Shown here piece by piece: positions 38,257-48,082 of a stretch of 64,000 bases of DNA; position 1 is the first letter of the stretch, and every line of letters starts with the position of its first letter. A program made the position numbers and the translations under genes. The DNA is taken from contig NZ_CP071796.1 of the NCBI RefSeq assembly GCF_017498525.1, forward strand, positions 2,914,001 to 2,978,000, written 5' to 3'. Source of the stretch: Ottowia testudinis. Lineage in GTDB: Bacteria; Pseudomonadota; Gammaproteobacteria; Burkholderiales; Burkholderiaceae_C. Under the pieces are notes generated by a model that did not search any database, had not been told where the DNA came from, and saw only the letters and a list, made by a program, of their open reading frames with translations.

Positions 38257-40062
38257 ATGGACCGACACGACCCCTCCGTTGCCCGCACCGCACAGCGCCG
38301 CGCGCGCGCCGCCGATGCCCGCATCGCCGCCAACCCCACCGCGGACACCGAAACACCCACCCAGAAGCTCGACCGGCTGGTGCAAACCAGCGTGGCACCG
38401 GCGTTTGCCAACCTGTCGCCCATCGCGCTGGGCCTGGCGCTATCGGACTGGGCCTGGCACCTGGCCGCCTCGCCCGGCCGGCAGATGGAGCTGGCCGCGC
38501 TGGCCGCGCAACTGGCCGCCGACACCGCGCGCCTGCGCGACGGCAGCGAAGACGCCAGCCTGCCGCACGACGACGCACGCTTTCGCGACGCGGCCTGGTC
38601 GCACTGGCCGTTCAGCCAGTGGCGCACCGCGTTCCGCAATGCCGAGGCGTTCTGGCACGAGGCCGCCCAGGTGCCCGGCGTCAGCACGCACCACACCGCC
38701 ATGGTCGACTTCTTCGCGCGCCAGTACATCGACATGCTGACGCCGGCCAACCAGCTGCTGGCCAACCCGGTGGTGCTGAACAAGACGCTGCAATCGGGCG
38801 GCCAGAACCTGGCGCGGGGCTTCATGAACTGGCTGGCCGACACCACCCGCGTGCCCACCGCCGAGGACGTGGCCAACCAGGGCCGCTTCGTGGTCGGCGG
38901 CAACGTGGCCGTGACACCCGGCAAGGTGGTGTACCGCAACCACCTGGTCGAGCTGATCCGCTACGCGCCGCAGACCGACAAGGTGCGCCCCGAGCCGGTG
39001 TTCATCGTGCCGTCGTGGATCATGAAGTTCTACATTCTCGACCTGTCGCCCCACAACTCCATGGCGCGCTACCTGGTCGAGCAAGGCCACACGGTCTACA
39101 TGCTGTCGTGGCGTAATCCCGACGAGTCCGACCGCGACCTCAGCATGGACGACTACCTGGAGCTGGGCCTGCTGGAAGCCATGCGCGCCGCGCGCCACGA
39201 TGCGGGCGACATGCCGCTGCACGCCATGGGCTACTGCCTGGGCGGCACGCTGATGGCCATGGCCGCCGCCGCGCTGTCGGCGCCTGGGGGCGTCGAGGGC
39301 TACCACGACGTGCCGGCGCCGCTCACCCTCACGCTGCTGGCCGCGCAGGTCGACTTTTCCGAACCGGGCGAGCTGGGCCTGTTCATCGACGAGGCACAGG
39401 TCAACCTGCTCGACCACATGACGCGCGGCCAGGGCTTTCTCAGCGGCAAGCAGATGGCCGGCTCGTTCCAGTTCCTGCATTCGCGCGACCTGGTCTGGAC
39501 GCGCCACATGCGCAATTACCTGATGGGCGAGCGCGAGCAGGACAACGACCTGATGGCCTGGAACGCCGACACCACCCGCCTGCCCGCGCGCATGCACCAC
39601 GAATACCTGGTGGCGCTGTACCTCAACAACGCCCTGGCCAACGGCCGCAGCAGGGTGGCGGGCAAGCCGGTGTCGCTGAACGACCTGCGCATGCCCGTCT
39701 TCCTGGTCGGCACCGAGCGCGACCACGTCTCGCCCTGGCGCTCGGTCTACAAGTTGCACCTGCTGTGCGATGTCGAAATCACCTTCGCGCTGACCAGCGG
39801 CGGGCACAACGCCGGCATCATCTCCGAGCCCGGCCACCCGCGCCGGCGCTTCCGGCTGGGCACCCGGCCCGAACGCGGCGAATGGCACAACGCCGACGAG
39901 TGGCTTCAAGCCGCCAAGACCGTGGAAGGTTCGTGGTGGCCGGCCTGGAACGGCTGGCTCGACGCGCACTCGTCCGCGCCCGTCAAGGCCAAGCCCATTC
40001 CCGCCAGCCGCGCGCTGTGCGATGCGCCGGGTGAGTACGTGATGCAGCGCTACGTGGAATAA
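38257..40062 (+). CDS. phaC: Class I-type polyhydroxyalkanoate synthase
   Basis: Polymerises 3-hydroxyacyl-CoA into storage polyester on granules. 601 residues. The lipase-like box has Cys instead of Ser (MGYCLGGTL, Cys near residue 327), the Asp is in GTERDHVSPW and the His in SGGHNAGI, giving the PhaC triad. The N-terminal PhaC_N region (AFANLSPIALGLALSDWAW, VDFFARQYIDML) is present. No phaA, phaB or phasin genes are adjacent, so it may be a second synthase of the strain. ATG at 38257 after gagag. Confidence 0.92.
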   Translation: MDRHDPSVARTAQRRARAADARIAANPTADTETPTQKLDRLVQTSVAPAFANLSPIALGLALSDWAWHLAASPGRQMELAALAAQLAADTARLRDGSEDASLPHDDARFRDAAWSHWPFSQWRTAFRNAEAFWHEAAQVPGVSTHHTAMVDFFARQYIDMLTPANQLLANPVVLNKTLQSGGQNLARGFMNWLADTTRVPTAEDVANQGRFVVGGNVAVTPGKVVYRNHLVELIRYAPQTDKVRPEPVFIVPSWIMKFYILDLSPHNSMARYLVEQGHTVYMLSWRNPDESDRDLSMDDYLELGLLEAMRAARHDAGDMPLHAMGYCLGGTLMAMAAAALSAPGGVEGYHDVPAPLTLTLLAAQVDFSEPGELGLFIDEAQVNLLDHMTRGQGFLSGKQMAGSFQFLHSRDLVWTRHMRNYLMGEREQDNDLMAWNADTTRLPARMHHEYLVALYLNNALANGRSRVAGKPVSLNDLRMPVFLVGTERDHVSPWRSVYKLHLLCDVEITFALTSGGHNAGIISEPGHPRRRFRLGTRPERGEWHNADEWLQAAKTVEGSWWPAWNGWLDAHSSAPVKAKPIPASRALCDAPGEYVMQRYVE

Positions 40063-40167
40063 GCCCGCGGCCCCGGCGCGGCCAGCGCGTCACGCCTTCA
40101 TCAAGCTGCCACGGCGGCGGTGCAGCATCGAAGTCCCGCGTTTCGCCGAACTTCGAAAGACCTCCGC

Positions 40168-41754
40168 ATGAGCTTGCACCGCCGCCGCTTCATCCAGTCC
40201 GCCTCGTTGCTGGGCGCCCCGCTCGTTGCCGCGCCCGCCTGGGCACAGGGCGCGCCCGCGGTCGTCACGCGCGATGCGCAACGCCCGCGACTGCCCCATG
40301 GCGTGCAAAGCGGCGACGCCACCGCCGACAGCGCCATCGTGTGGGCGCGCGCCGACCGCCCAGCCCGCCTGTGGGTCGATTGGGCCACCACCGCCAGCTT
40401 CAGCAACGCCCAGCGCGTGCGCGGCCCGTTCCTGCTGGACAGCAGCGACTTCACCGGCCGCATCGACCTGCGCCAGCTGCCCGCCGGCCAGGACATCTTC
40501 TACCGCGTGGTGCTGCAAGACCTGCACAACGAGCGCGTGCTCTCCGAAGCCATGCCGGGCCACCTGCGCCTGGCCCAGCCCTGGCACGCCGAGCGCCTGC
40601 GTCCGCTGCGCCTGGTGTGGAGCGGCGACACCGCCGGCCAGGGCTTCGGCATCAACCCCGAATGGGGCGGCATGAAAATCTACGAGCAGATGCGGGCCGT
40701 CAACCCCGACTTCTTCATCCACAGCGGCGACACCATCTACGCCGACGGCCCCATCGCGGCCGAAGTCAAGCTGCCCGACGGGCAGATCTGGCGCAACCTC
40801 ACCACGCCCGAAGTCAGCAAGGTGGCCGAGACGCTGGACGAATTCCGCGGCCGCTACCGCTACAACCTGATGGACACGCACGTGCGCCGCTTTGGCAGCG
40901 AAGTGGCGCAGATCTGGCAGTGGGACGACCACGAAGTGACCAACAACTGGTCCGACAGCAAAAGCGTGCTTGAAGACCAGCGCTACGCTGAAAAGAACAT
41001 CCCGCTGCTGGTCGGCCGTGCCACCCGCGCCTTTCTCGACTACGCGCCGCTGCGCCCGCACCACGCTGGCGAGCCCGAGCGCGTGTACCGCCACATTCCG
41101 CAAGGCCCGCTGGCCGACGTGTTCGTCATCGACATGCGCAGCTACCGCGGCGCCAACAGCGCCAACCTGCAAGCCAGCGAGAGCGCCGACACCGAATTCC
41201 TGGGCCGCGCGCAAGTCGATTGGCTGATCGCCGGCCTCAAACAGAGCAAGGCGGTGTGGAAGCTCATCGCCGCCGACATGCCGATCGGCCTGCAAGTGCC
41301 GGATGGCAAAACGCCCGAGGGCCTGAACCGCTGGGAAGCCGTGGCCAACGGCGACGACGGCCCCGCCAAGGGCCGCGAGCTTGAAATCGCCCGCCTGCTG
41401 CGCGCCATCCGGCAGGCCGGCGTGAAAAACGTGGTGTGGCTCACCGCCGACGTGCACTACGCCGCCGCCCATTACTACGACCCGCGCAAGGCCCAGTTCA
41501 CCGAATTCGACGGGTTCTGGGAATTCGTCGCCGGCCCGCTCAACGCCGGCAGCTTCGGCCCCAACAAGCCCGACGCCACGTTCGGCCTGCAAGTGGTGTG
41601 GGAAAAAGGCCCCGAGCAGCAGAACACGTCGCCTTTTGCCGGCTTGCAGTTCTTTGGCCAGGTCGACATCGACCCCAAAACCCGGGCCATGACGGTGGCG
41701 CTGAAAGACCTGACCGGCGCCACGCTTTACCGCAAGGAATTGCCCGGGGCCTGA
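40168..41754 (+). CDS. phoD: PhoD-type alkaline phosphatase, exported
   Basis: 528 residues with a Tat leader (HRRRFIQSASLLGAP). PhoD-family features: LPHGVQSGDATADSAIVWAR at the N terminus, SGDTIYADG, WDDHEVTNNW and LTADVHYAA motifs with metal-binding Asp, His and Asn residues. It hydrolyses phosphate esters and phosphodiesters in the periplasm or outside the cell. ATG at 40168 fits the leader. It lies 105 bp after phaC; phosphate starvation control is known for the family but no PHO box was found. Confidence 0.92.
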   Translation: MSLHRRRFIQSASLLGAPLVAAPAWAQGAPAVVTRDAQRPRLPHGVQSGDATADSAIVWARADRPARLWVDWATTASFSNAQRVRGPFLLDSSDFTGRIDLRQLPAGQDIFYRVVLQDLHNERVLSEAMPGHLRLAQPWHAERLRPLRLVWSGDTAGQGFGINPEWGGMKIYEQMRAVNPDFFIHSGDTIYADGPIAAEVKLPDGQIWRNLTTPEVSKVAETLDEFRGRYRYNLMDTHVRRFGSEVAQIWQWDDHEVTNNWSDSKSVLEDQRYAEKNIPLLVGRATRAFLDYAPLRPHHAGEPERVYRHIPQGPLADVFVIDMRSYRGANSANLQASESADTEFLGRAQVDWLIAGLKQSKAVWKLIAADMPIGLQVPDGKTPEGLNRWEAVANGDDGPAKGRELEIARLLRAIRQAGVKNVVWLTADVHYAAAHYYDPRKAQFTEFDGFWEFVAGPLNAGSFGPNKPDATFGLQVVWEKGPEQQNTSPFAGLQFFGQVDIDPKTRAMTVALKDLTGATLYRKELPGA

Positions 41755-41787
41755 AACGCAGTGAGGGGCAGCCGCCAGGCAAGGAAC

Positions 41788-41848
41788 GCTATCTTTTAAA
41801 TAGCTATCTGCGCTTGCCACAAAAGCGCGGAAGCCCGATTTGGCTTGA
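41788..41848. repeat. Hairpin repeat copy (intergenic)
   Basis: aacgctatcttttaaatagctatctgcgcttgcc, loop, aaaagcgcggaagcccgatttggctt; between the convergent phoD and RND genes. Confidence 0.9.
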
Positions 41849-41900
41849 AGCCCGGGCTAGCAGCGCGGGCGGATCAGCACCCTCGGCCCGCTAGGGCGTG

Positions 41901-44900
41901 TCATCCCTGGTGCACCGGCCCATCGGGCGGCGCGGCCACCGGCGTGGTATTGGCACCCGGGATGCGCTTGCGTGCCAGCATGGCGTACATGGTCGGCACG
42001 ACAAAGATGGTGAGCAGCGTGCCCAGGCTCATGCCGCCGACAATCACCCAGCCGATCTGGCGGCGGCTTTCGGCGCCCGCGCCGGTGGCCAGCGCCAGCG
42101 GCACCGCGCCCAGCACCATGGCGCCGGTGGTCATCAGGATGGGGCGCAGGCGCTGCGCGCTGGCGTGCACCAGCGCCTCCAGCATGGGCTCGCCGCGCTG
42201 GCGCAACTGGTTGGTGAACTCGACGATCAAGATGCCGTGCTTGGTGACCAGCCCCACCAGCGTGATCAGGCCGATCTGCGAATACACGTTGAGCGAGCCG
42301 CCGCTGAACTTCAGCGCCAGCAGCGCGCCAATCATCGACAGCGGCACCGAGAACATGATGATGAGCGGATCGACAAAGCTCTCGAACTGCGCCGCCAGCA
42401 CCAGAAAGATGAACAGCAGCGCCAGCACGAACACCACCATCAGGGCGCCTTGCGACGACCGGAATTCGCGCGAGATGCCGTTCAAATCGGTCGTGTAACC
42501 GCTCTTCAGCACCTGGCCTGCCGTTTGATCCAGAAACGCCAGCGCCTCGCCCAGCGAGTAGTCGGCCGCCAAATTGGCGGTGAGCGTGGCCGAGCGGCGT
42601 TGGCCGAAGTGGTTCAACTCGCGCGGGGCCACGTTTTCGCGCACCTTGACCAGCGCCGACAGCGGCACCATGGCATCGACGCCGCCCTTGCTGGCGCGCA
42701 GCTGGATGCGGTCGATGTCCTCGGGCGTGCTGCGGCCGGTGGCGGCCGTCTGCACGATGACGTCGTATTGCTCGGCGTCGCGCTTGTAGCGGGTGACCTG
42801 GCGGCCGCCCAGCATGGTTTCGATGGCGCGCGCCACCGCTTCCACGCTGACGCCCAGATCGGCCGCGCGCTCGCGGTCCACCTCGACGCGCAGCTCGGGT
42901 TTGGACAGTCGCAAATCGACATCGGGCGCGATGAGCCCGGGGTTCTTGGCCACCTCATCCATCAGCTTGCGCATCACCGTGTTGAGGTTCTCGTAGCTGT
43001 CGGACGTCTGCACCACGAAGTTCACCGGCCGCTCGCGAAAACCTTGACCGAGCGAAGGCGGTGTGACCGGAAAGACGTTGACCCCCGCCAGTTGGTTGAA
43101 CTGGGGTTGCAGCTCGCGCGCGATGTCGAGCATGGAGCGCTGGCGCTCCGACCAATCCACCGCGCGGTACACCACGCTGCCCTGCGACACGCTGGGGTTG
43201 CCGATGTTGGCGAAGATGCTGGCGAATTCGGGATACTGCTGGCCAATGGCCTCCAGCTGGCGCGCGTAGCGGTCGGTGTAGTCGAGCGTGGCGCCGTCGG
43301 GCGCGTTGATGTTGGCCAGGATGACGCCGCGGTCTTCCAGCGGCGACAGCTCTTGCCGCATGTTGGGGTAGATCAGCGCGATCGCCACGGCGCAGCCGGC
43401 CATCACCGCCAGCACCGCCCAGCGCCCACCCGTCAGCACGCGGCGCAGCAGGCGGCCGTAGCCGTTTGAAAGCGCCGTCAGCCAGCGCTCCATGTTGCGG
43501 TCGAACCAGTTGGGCTGGGGGTTGTGCTTGAGCAGCAGCGAGCACAGCATGGGCGACAGCGTCAGCGCCACGAAGCCCGACACCACCACGGCGCCGGCCA
43601 GCGCCAGCGCGAACTCCACGAACAGGCGCCCGGTGCGCCCCGGCGTGAAGGCGAGCGGCGCGAACACCGCGGCCAGCGTCAGCGTCATGGCGACGATGGC
43701 AAAGCCGATCTCCTTGGCGCCGTGGATGGCGGCGGCAAACGGCGCCATGCCTTCCTCGATGTGGCGGTAAATGTTCTCCAGCATCACGATGGCGTCGTCC
43801 ACCACCAGGCCGATGGCCAGCACCAGCGCCAGCAGCGTCAGCGTGTTGATCGAAAAGCCCGCCAGCTGCATCAGCGCGAACGAGCCGATCAGGCTGACCG
43901 GAATCGTGACGATGGGAATGATCGACGCGCGCACCGTGCGCAAGAACACGAAAATCACCAACGCCACCAGCGCCACCGCCTCGACAATGGTCTGGTACAC
44001 GCTCTTCACCGCGCGGTCGATGAACACCGAGTTGTCGTTGGCAACCTCAATCTTGACGTCGGGCGGCATGTCTTCTTGCAGGCGCGGCAGCATCTCGCGC
44101 ACGCCCTTGGACAGCTCCAGCGGGTTGGCGGTGGCCTGGCGGATGACGCCGGCCGAGATCGATGGCCGGCCGTTCAGCCGCACCGCGCTGCGCTCGTCGG
44201 CGGCACCCTCCTCGACCCGGGCCACGTCGCGCACGCGTACCGGAAAGCCCCCCATGTTCTTGACCACAATGTCGCTGAACTGCGCCGGCGTCGTCAGGTC
44301 GGTGTGCGAGATGACCGAGAACTCACGCTGCTGCGATTCGATGCGTCCGGCGGGCAGCTCCAGGTTGCTGCGGCGGATGGCGTCTTCCACGTCCTGCGTG
44401 GTCAGCTTGTAGGCCGCCAGCTTGTCGGCGTCGAGCCACACACGCATGGCGAATTTGCGCTCGCCGAAGATGCGCACATCGGCCACGCCAGTCACGGTTT
44501 GCAGGCGGGCCTTGACTATACGGTTGACCAGGTCGTTGATGTCCAGCCGCGAGCGCGTGTCGCTGGAAAAGGCCAGCCAGACGACCGGAAAGGCATCGGC
44601 CTCGACCTTGGCAATGACCGGCTCGTCAATGGCTTGCGGCAGCCGGTTGCGCACGCGCGAGACGCGGTCGCGCACCTCGGCGGCGGCGGTGTCGGCGTCT
44701 TTTTCCAGCCGAAAGCGCACGCTGATCTGCGCCTGCTCGGGGCGGCTGATGGAGGTCAGCACGTCCACGGCGTCGATGCCGGCAATCGAGTCTTCCAGCG
44801 GCTTGGTGACCTGCGTCTCGATCACCTCGGCCGAGGCGCCGGGGTAGCGCACGCTCACGGTGACCACCGGCTCGTCGATCTTGGGGTATTCGCGCACCGC

Positions 44901-44996
44901 CAGCCGCGTGTAGCTGACGGCGCCGATCAGCAGAATCAGCAGCGACAGCACGGTGGCGAACACCGGGCGGCGGATGGAGACTTCGGCCAGCTGCAT
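41901..44996 (-). CDS. RND-family multidrug efflux permease
   Basis: 1031 residues, the AcrB/MexB-type size. N terminus MQLAEVSIRRPVFATVLSLL; GASAEVIETQVTKPLEDSIAGID in the porter domain and the GLVVDDAIVMLENIYRHIEEG motif with the proton-relay Asp pair in TM4; C-terminal half shows LVGLVTKHGILIVEFTNQL. Proton-driven pump in a tripartite system. It follows its adaptor gene with a 9-bp gap. No outer-membrane factor gene is nearby, so it probably uses one encoded elsewhere. Confidence 0.95.
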   Translation of the reverse strand: MQLAEVSIRRPVFATVLSLLILLIGAVSYTRLAVREYPKIDEPVVTVSVRYPGASAEVIETQVTKPLEDSIAGIDAVDVLTSISRPEQAQISVRFRLEKDADTAAAEVRDRVSRVRNRLPQAIDEPVIAKVEADAFPVVWLAFSSDTRSRLDINDLVNRIVKARLQTVTGVADVRIFGERKFAMRVWLDADKLAAYKLTTQDVEDAIRRSNLELPAGRIESQQREFSVISHTDLTTPAQFSDIVVKNMGGFPVRVRDVARVEEGAADERSAVRLNGRPSISAGVIRQATANPLELSKGVREMLPRLQEDMPPDVKIEVANDNSVFIDRAVKSVYQTIVEAVALVALVIFVFLRTVRASIIPIVTIPVSLIGSFALMQLAGFSINTLTLLALVLAIGLVVDDAIVMLENIYRHIEEGMAPFAAAIHGAKEIGFAIVAMTLTLAAVFAPLAFTPGRTGRLFVEFALALAGAVVVSGFVALTLSPMLCSLLLKHNPQPNWFDRNMERWLTALSNGYGRLLRRVLTGGRWAVLAVMAGCAVAIALIYPNMRQELSPLEDRGVILANINAPDGATLDYTDRYARQLEAIGQQYPEFASIFANIGNPSVSQGSVVYRAVDWSERQRSMLDIARELQPQFNQLAGVNVFPVTPPSLGQGFRERPVNFVVQTSDSYENLNTVMRKLMDEVAKNPGLIAPDVDLRLSKPELRVEVDRERAADLGVSVEAVARAIETMLGGRQVTRYKRDAEQYDVIVQTAATGRSTPEDIDRIQLRASKGGVDAMVPLSALVKVRENVAPRELNHFGQRRSATLTANLAADYSLGEALAFLDQTAGQVLKSGYTTDLNGISREFRSSQGALMVVFVLALLFIFLVLAAQFESFVDPLIIMFSVPLSMIGALLALKFSGGSLNVYSQIGLITLVGLVTKHGILIVEFTNQLRQRGEPMLEALVHASAQRLRPILMTTGAMVLGAVPLALATGAGAESRRQIGWVIVGGMSLGTLLTIFVVPTMYAMLARKRIPGANTTPVAAPPDGPVHQG

Positions 44997-45005
44997 GGTC
45001 GCCGA

Positions 45006-46277
45006 TCAGCGCTGCGCCACGGCGCCGCAGGGGCCGGGGCCGGCGGCGGTGGGCGCCCAGGGCAGCGGCGCCGTGCCGGCGCGCGCCGCGGCCGGGGCGG
45101 ATGCGGCACCGGCGGCCGAGGCCACGCCGTCGGGCGTGCCGTTGGCGGGCGCCGCCGGCGCGTCGGCCAGCCGCACGGTGCTGCCATCGCGCTGGATGCG
45201 CTGCTGCCCGGCGGTGACGATGCGCTCGCCTTCGGCCAGGCCGCGCAGGATCTCGACCTGGCCGCCCAGGCGGGTGCCGGTGTCGACGTCGACGCGCTGG
45301 GTGGTCCAGGCGGCCTGGTCGCCGGCCCCGGCGCCGCGCAGCAGGCGGATCACGGTCTGCCGCCCGCCCTGCGAGACGATGGCTTCTTCAGGAATCATCA
45401 GCGCCTGCCGGTCGTCGCCCAGGCGCGTGCCCACGCGCGCGAACATGCCGGGGCGCAGCTGCAGCAGGCGGTTGTCGATGCAGCCGCGCACGCTTAAAGA
45501 TCGGCCGTTGGCGTCGATCTGCGGGTCGACCGCCTGCACCACGGCGGCGAAGGCACGGTCGGGCAAGGCCTCGACCTGCACACGCGCCGTCTGGCCGGGG
45601 CGCACGCGCGACTGCAAGCGCTCGGGCAGGCGAAAGTCGACGTACATCGCGTTCATGTCTTCCAGATTGACGATGTCCGAGCCTTCTTTCAGGTAGTCGC
45701 CCACGCTGATGTTGCGCAGGCCGGCCACGCCGTCGAACGGCGCCAGCACGCGCAGCCGCGCGGCGGTGGCGCGCGCCAGCTCGGCCTTGGCCTGCGCCAC
45801 TTTGACGGCGGCGGCACTTTCATCCACCCCACGCTGGCTGATGAAGCCCTGCGCCACCAGCTCGCTGTTGCGCTTGTGGTTGGCCCGGGCAATCGACAGC
45901 TCGGCCTGCGCCTGCTGGATTTGCGCCTGCTGCAAGCGGTCGTCCAGCTGCACCAGCAACTGACCACGGCGCACGCGCTGGCCGTCGCGAAAGTTGATCT
46001 GCGTGACGCGGCCGCTGACCTCGGCGCGCACCACGGTGCCCTGGCGCGAACGCAGCGAGCCGACGGCGCTGACGTCCTCGGCCAGCGGCTGGCTGCGCAC
46101 CACGGCCGATTCGACGGCCACCGAGCCGCCGCCGCCACCGCGCGGCGCGCTGGCCGCCGCCGGGGCACGCGCGGGGCTGGCGCCAGCGCCGCCGCCACGC
46201 TGCCACCACCAGGCACCAGCGGCCAGCGCCACCAGCGCGCCCAGCGCGAGAACCGGAACCAGCCTGGACCTGGCCAT
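45006..46277 (-). CDS. RND efflux periplasmic adaptor (membrane fusion protein)
   Basis: 423 residues: an N-terminal membrane anchor (LVPVLALGALVALAAGAWWW), Gly/Ala-rich linker, biotinyl-lipoyl-like section (GRVTQINFRDGQRVRRGQLLVQLDD), coiled-coil hairpin (QAQIQQAQAELSIARANHKRN) and beta-barrel. Fits the HlyD_D23-type MFP family and links the permease to an outer-membrane channel. ATG at 46277 is chosen over a frame open to 46418. First gene of the pump operon. Confidence 0.93.
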   Translation of the reverse strand: MARSRLVPVLALGALVALAAGAWWWQRGGGAGASPARAPAAASAPRGGGGGSVAVESAVVRSQPLAEDVSAVGSLRSRQGTVVRAEVSGRVTQINFRDGQRVRRGQLLVQLDDRLQQAQIQQAQAELSIARANHKRNSELVAQGFISQRGVDESAAAVKVAQAKAELARATAARLRVLAPFDGVAGLRNISVGDYLKEGSDIVNLEDMNAMYVDFRLPERLQSRVRPGQTARVQVEALPDRAFAAVVQAVDPQIDANGRSLSVRGCIDNRLLQLRPGMFARVGTRLGDDRQALMIPEEAIVSQGGRQTVIRLLRGAGAGDQAAWTTQRVDVDTGTRLGGQVEILRGLAEGERIVTAGQQRIQRDGSTVRLADAPAAPANGTPDGVASAAGAASAPAAARAGTAPLPWAPTAAGPGPCGAVAQR

Positions 46278-46429
46278 GGTCAAACACCCCCTCGACGGGG
46301 CAGGAAACGGCGGCAACGCAGCGGCATGCGGGTGTAAGCGGGTGTGAGCAAGACCGTGATTTAGCCACATCGCCCGGCCGTGCAGCGGGCGCGTGTGGCG
46401 CGGGCCGCCGAACTTCACACGGGGTTTAC

Positions 46430-46459
46430 AAAAAAGCCGGCGCGCCGGGACCGGCCGGC
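46430..46459 (-). terminator. Terminator downstream of rnhA
   Basis: On the minus strand, gccggc / gccggc arms (46454-46459 and 46436-46441) with a 12-base loop are followed by TTTTTT. It separates rnhA from the pump operon. Confidence 0.75.
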
Positions 46460-46479
46460 AGCGGTGTGCGCCGCCCGGA

Positions 46480-46920
46480 TCACCGCGCGCGCGGCACGCC
46501 CATGTTGGCCAACTCGTCCGCGCGCTCGTTGCCCTCGTGCCCTGCGTGGCCGCGCACCCAGTGCCACTGGATGCGGTGACCGCCGCCGGCCACCAGCGCG
46601 TCCAGCTTCTGCCACAAATCGACGTTCTTCACCGGCTGCTTGGTCGAGGTGCGCCAGCCCTTGGCCTTCCAACCAGCGATCCATTCGGTGATGCCCTGGC
46701 GCACGTACTGGCTGTCCAGGTACAGATCGACCTCGCACGGGCGCTTGAGCGCTTGCAGGCCCTCGATGACGGCGGTCAGCTCCATGCGGTTGTTGGTGGT
46801 CAGCGGCTCGCCGCCGAACAGTTCTTTCTCGTGCCCCGGCGCGCGCAGCAGCACGCCCCAGCCGCCCGGGCCGGGGTTGCCCTTGCAGGCGCCGTCGGTG
46901 TACATCTCAACTTGATTCAT
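46480..46920 (-). CDS. rnhA: Ribonuclease HI
   Basis: Cleaves RNA in RNA-DNA hybrids. 146 residues. The catalytic acidic residues are seen in [27 protein letters not shown] and GNERADELA. Its start overlaps the end of the methyltransferase gene by 14 bp, so they are coupled; this pair next to gloB is the usual arrangement in betaproteobacteria. Confidence 0.95.
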   Translation of the reverse strand: MNQVEMYTDGACKGNPGPGGWGVLLRAPGHEKELFGGEPLTTNNRMELTAVIEGLQALKRPCEVDLYLDSQYVRQGITEWIAGWKAKGWRTSTKQPVKNVDLWQKLDALVAGGGHRIQWHWVRGHAGHEGNERADELANMGVPRAR

Positions 46921-47749
46921 GATCTTTCTCAGTGCCAGCGCTTGCCAGAGTTGCGCGACCAGCTATTGAAACAGGAGCATTCGCGGGGACCGGCGCGGTC
47001 TTCCATGTCGCGCCCACCAGCTTGGCGCCGTGGCTGCGCTTGACGGCCACCATGACGTAGGCGGCGCCGAAGATCGGCCACCAGCGCGGGCCCGCACGAT
47101 CCATCCAGCCAAAGCGCGCCAGGCTGCGCGCGCTGCGCACCGCAGGCGCGTAGCAGCCGAACGAGAGGCTCTCCAGCTCGAACTGCAGCAACCGCAGCCA
47201 GTCGCGCAGCCGCCAGTGGCCGATGAATTCGCCGGCATCCGGCAAGTACAGCTGGCCCTGACCAGCACCGCGCAGCAAGTGGGCGCGGTATTGCCGCAGG
47301 CCCCACAGGCTGGCGGGATTGAGACCGGCAATCGCCACGCGGCCCTCGTGCACCAGCACGCGCTGCACCTCGCGCAAGGTGGCGTGCGGGTCGGCGCTGA
47401 GCTCCAGCGTGTGCGGCAGCACCACCAGATCAAGGCTGGCTTCGGCAAACGGCAGCGCGGTGCTGTCGGTGACCAACGCCAGGCGGGTTTGCGGCGCCGG
47501 CTCGCCCTCGGCAGCCACCGGCTGGTGCGACAGCGCCGCCAGCTCTTGCGGCGACATACCGGGGCTTCCGGCCATCGCCAGCCAGCGGTGCGGCATGCGG
47601 TTGGCGGCGAGCGCGTCGATGCCGGCCAGGCCCACCTGCAGCGCGTGGTAGCCGAAGACGTCCGCCAGCGCGGTGTCGAACTGCGCGCGCTCCCACGCCA
47701 GAACATACTGGCCGGGCGCGGTCTGAAACCAGTCGTGAAGACGGGTCAT
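46907..47749 (-). CDS. Class I SAM-dependent methyltransferase
   Basis: 280 residues. The SAM-binding half is degenerate, but the post-I segment [20 protein letters not shown] and [21 protein letters not shown] identify a type-11 methyltransferase as usually found between gloB and rnhA. The last about 20 residues ([18 protein letters not shown]) derive from a hairpin repeat copy, so the original C terminus has been altered. Start ATG 47749. Substrate unknown. Confidence 0.82.
   Translation of the reverse strand: MTRLHDWFQTAPGQYVLAWERAQFDTALADVFGYHALQVGLAGIDALAANRMPHRWLAMAGSPGMSPQELAALSHQPVAAEGEPAPQTRLALVTDSTALPFAEASLDLVVLPHTLELSADPHATLREVQRVLVHEGRVAIAGLNPASLWGLRQYRAHLLRGAGQGQLYLPDAGEFIGHWRLRDWLRLLQFELESLSFGCYAPAVRSARSLARFGWMDRAGPRWWPIFGAAYVMVAVKRSHGAKLVGATWKTAPVPANAPVSIAGRATLASAGTEKDHESS
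46928..46980. repeat. Hairpin repeat copy at the 3' end of the methyltransferase gene (inverted)
   Basis: cagtgccagcgcttgcc, loop, ttgcgcgaccagctattgaaacagg. It is read in frame to give the C-terminal residues, just upstream of the rnhA start. Confidence 0.75.
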
Positions 47750-48082
47750 GTGACGCCCTCCACGCGCCAGCGGCGCCTGATTTTGAACAGCGCCGCCGAT
47801 TGGCCGCGCGGCGCGGCGCGGGCGCCGCACATCACCGCGCTTCGCTTCATCGCCCTCGACTTCGTCTGCGATGACGCCGTCCGGGACCGAAGGCCACGGG
47901 CCAAGATCATGGCGCAGCGGGCGCCGTCATCCGGCACACACCAGCCACCAGGCGCGCGGCGCGCGCGATGGCACCGGTTTGGGCTCATGCGGCGCGGATG
48001 GGGCGGCGACATCGGCGGTGGCGATGTAAAGATGGGTTGCACTGGCGGGATCGGCTGCTGCGGTTTTTATAATTCGCCGCAC
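47750..48082. other. Intergenic region between the methyltransferase gene and gloB
   Basis: 333 bp of GC-rich sequence (local ggccgcgcggcgcggcgcgg). Two overlapping antisense frames lack ribosome sites and recognisable motifs. TATAAT at 48068-48073 near its right end is the likely gloB promoter. I see nothing else. Confidence 0.5.
48068..48073 (+). promoter_or_regulatory. -10 element of gloB
   Basis: Consensus TATAAT only 9 bp before the gloB ATG, so the mRNA would start at or a few bases before the start codon. A recognisable -35 at 16-18 bp spacing is missing (ttgcac is 25 bp away). Confidence 0.5.

Noticed and set aside
47746-48042. 98-codon minus-strand frame in the gap before gloB
   Set aside because: Low-complexity Arg/Pro-rich translation, no ribosome site, and overlap with the methyltransferase start.
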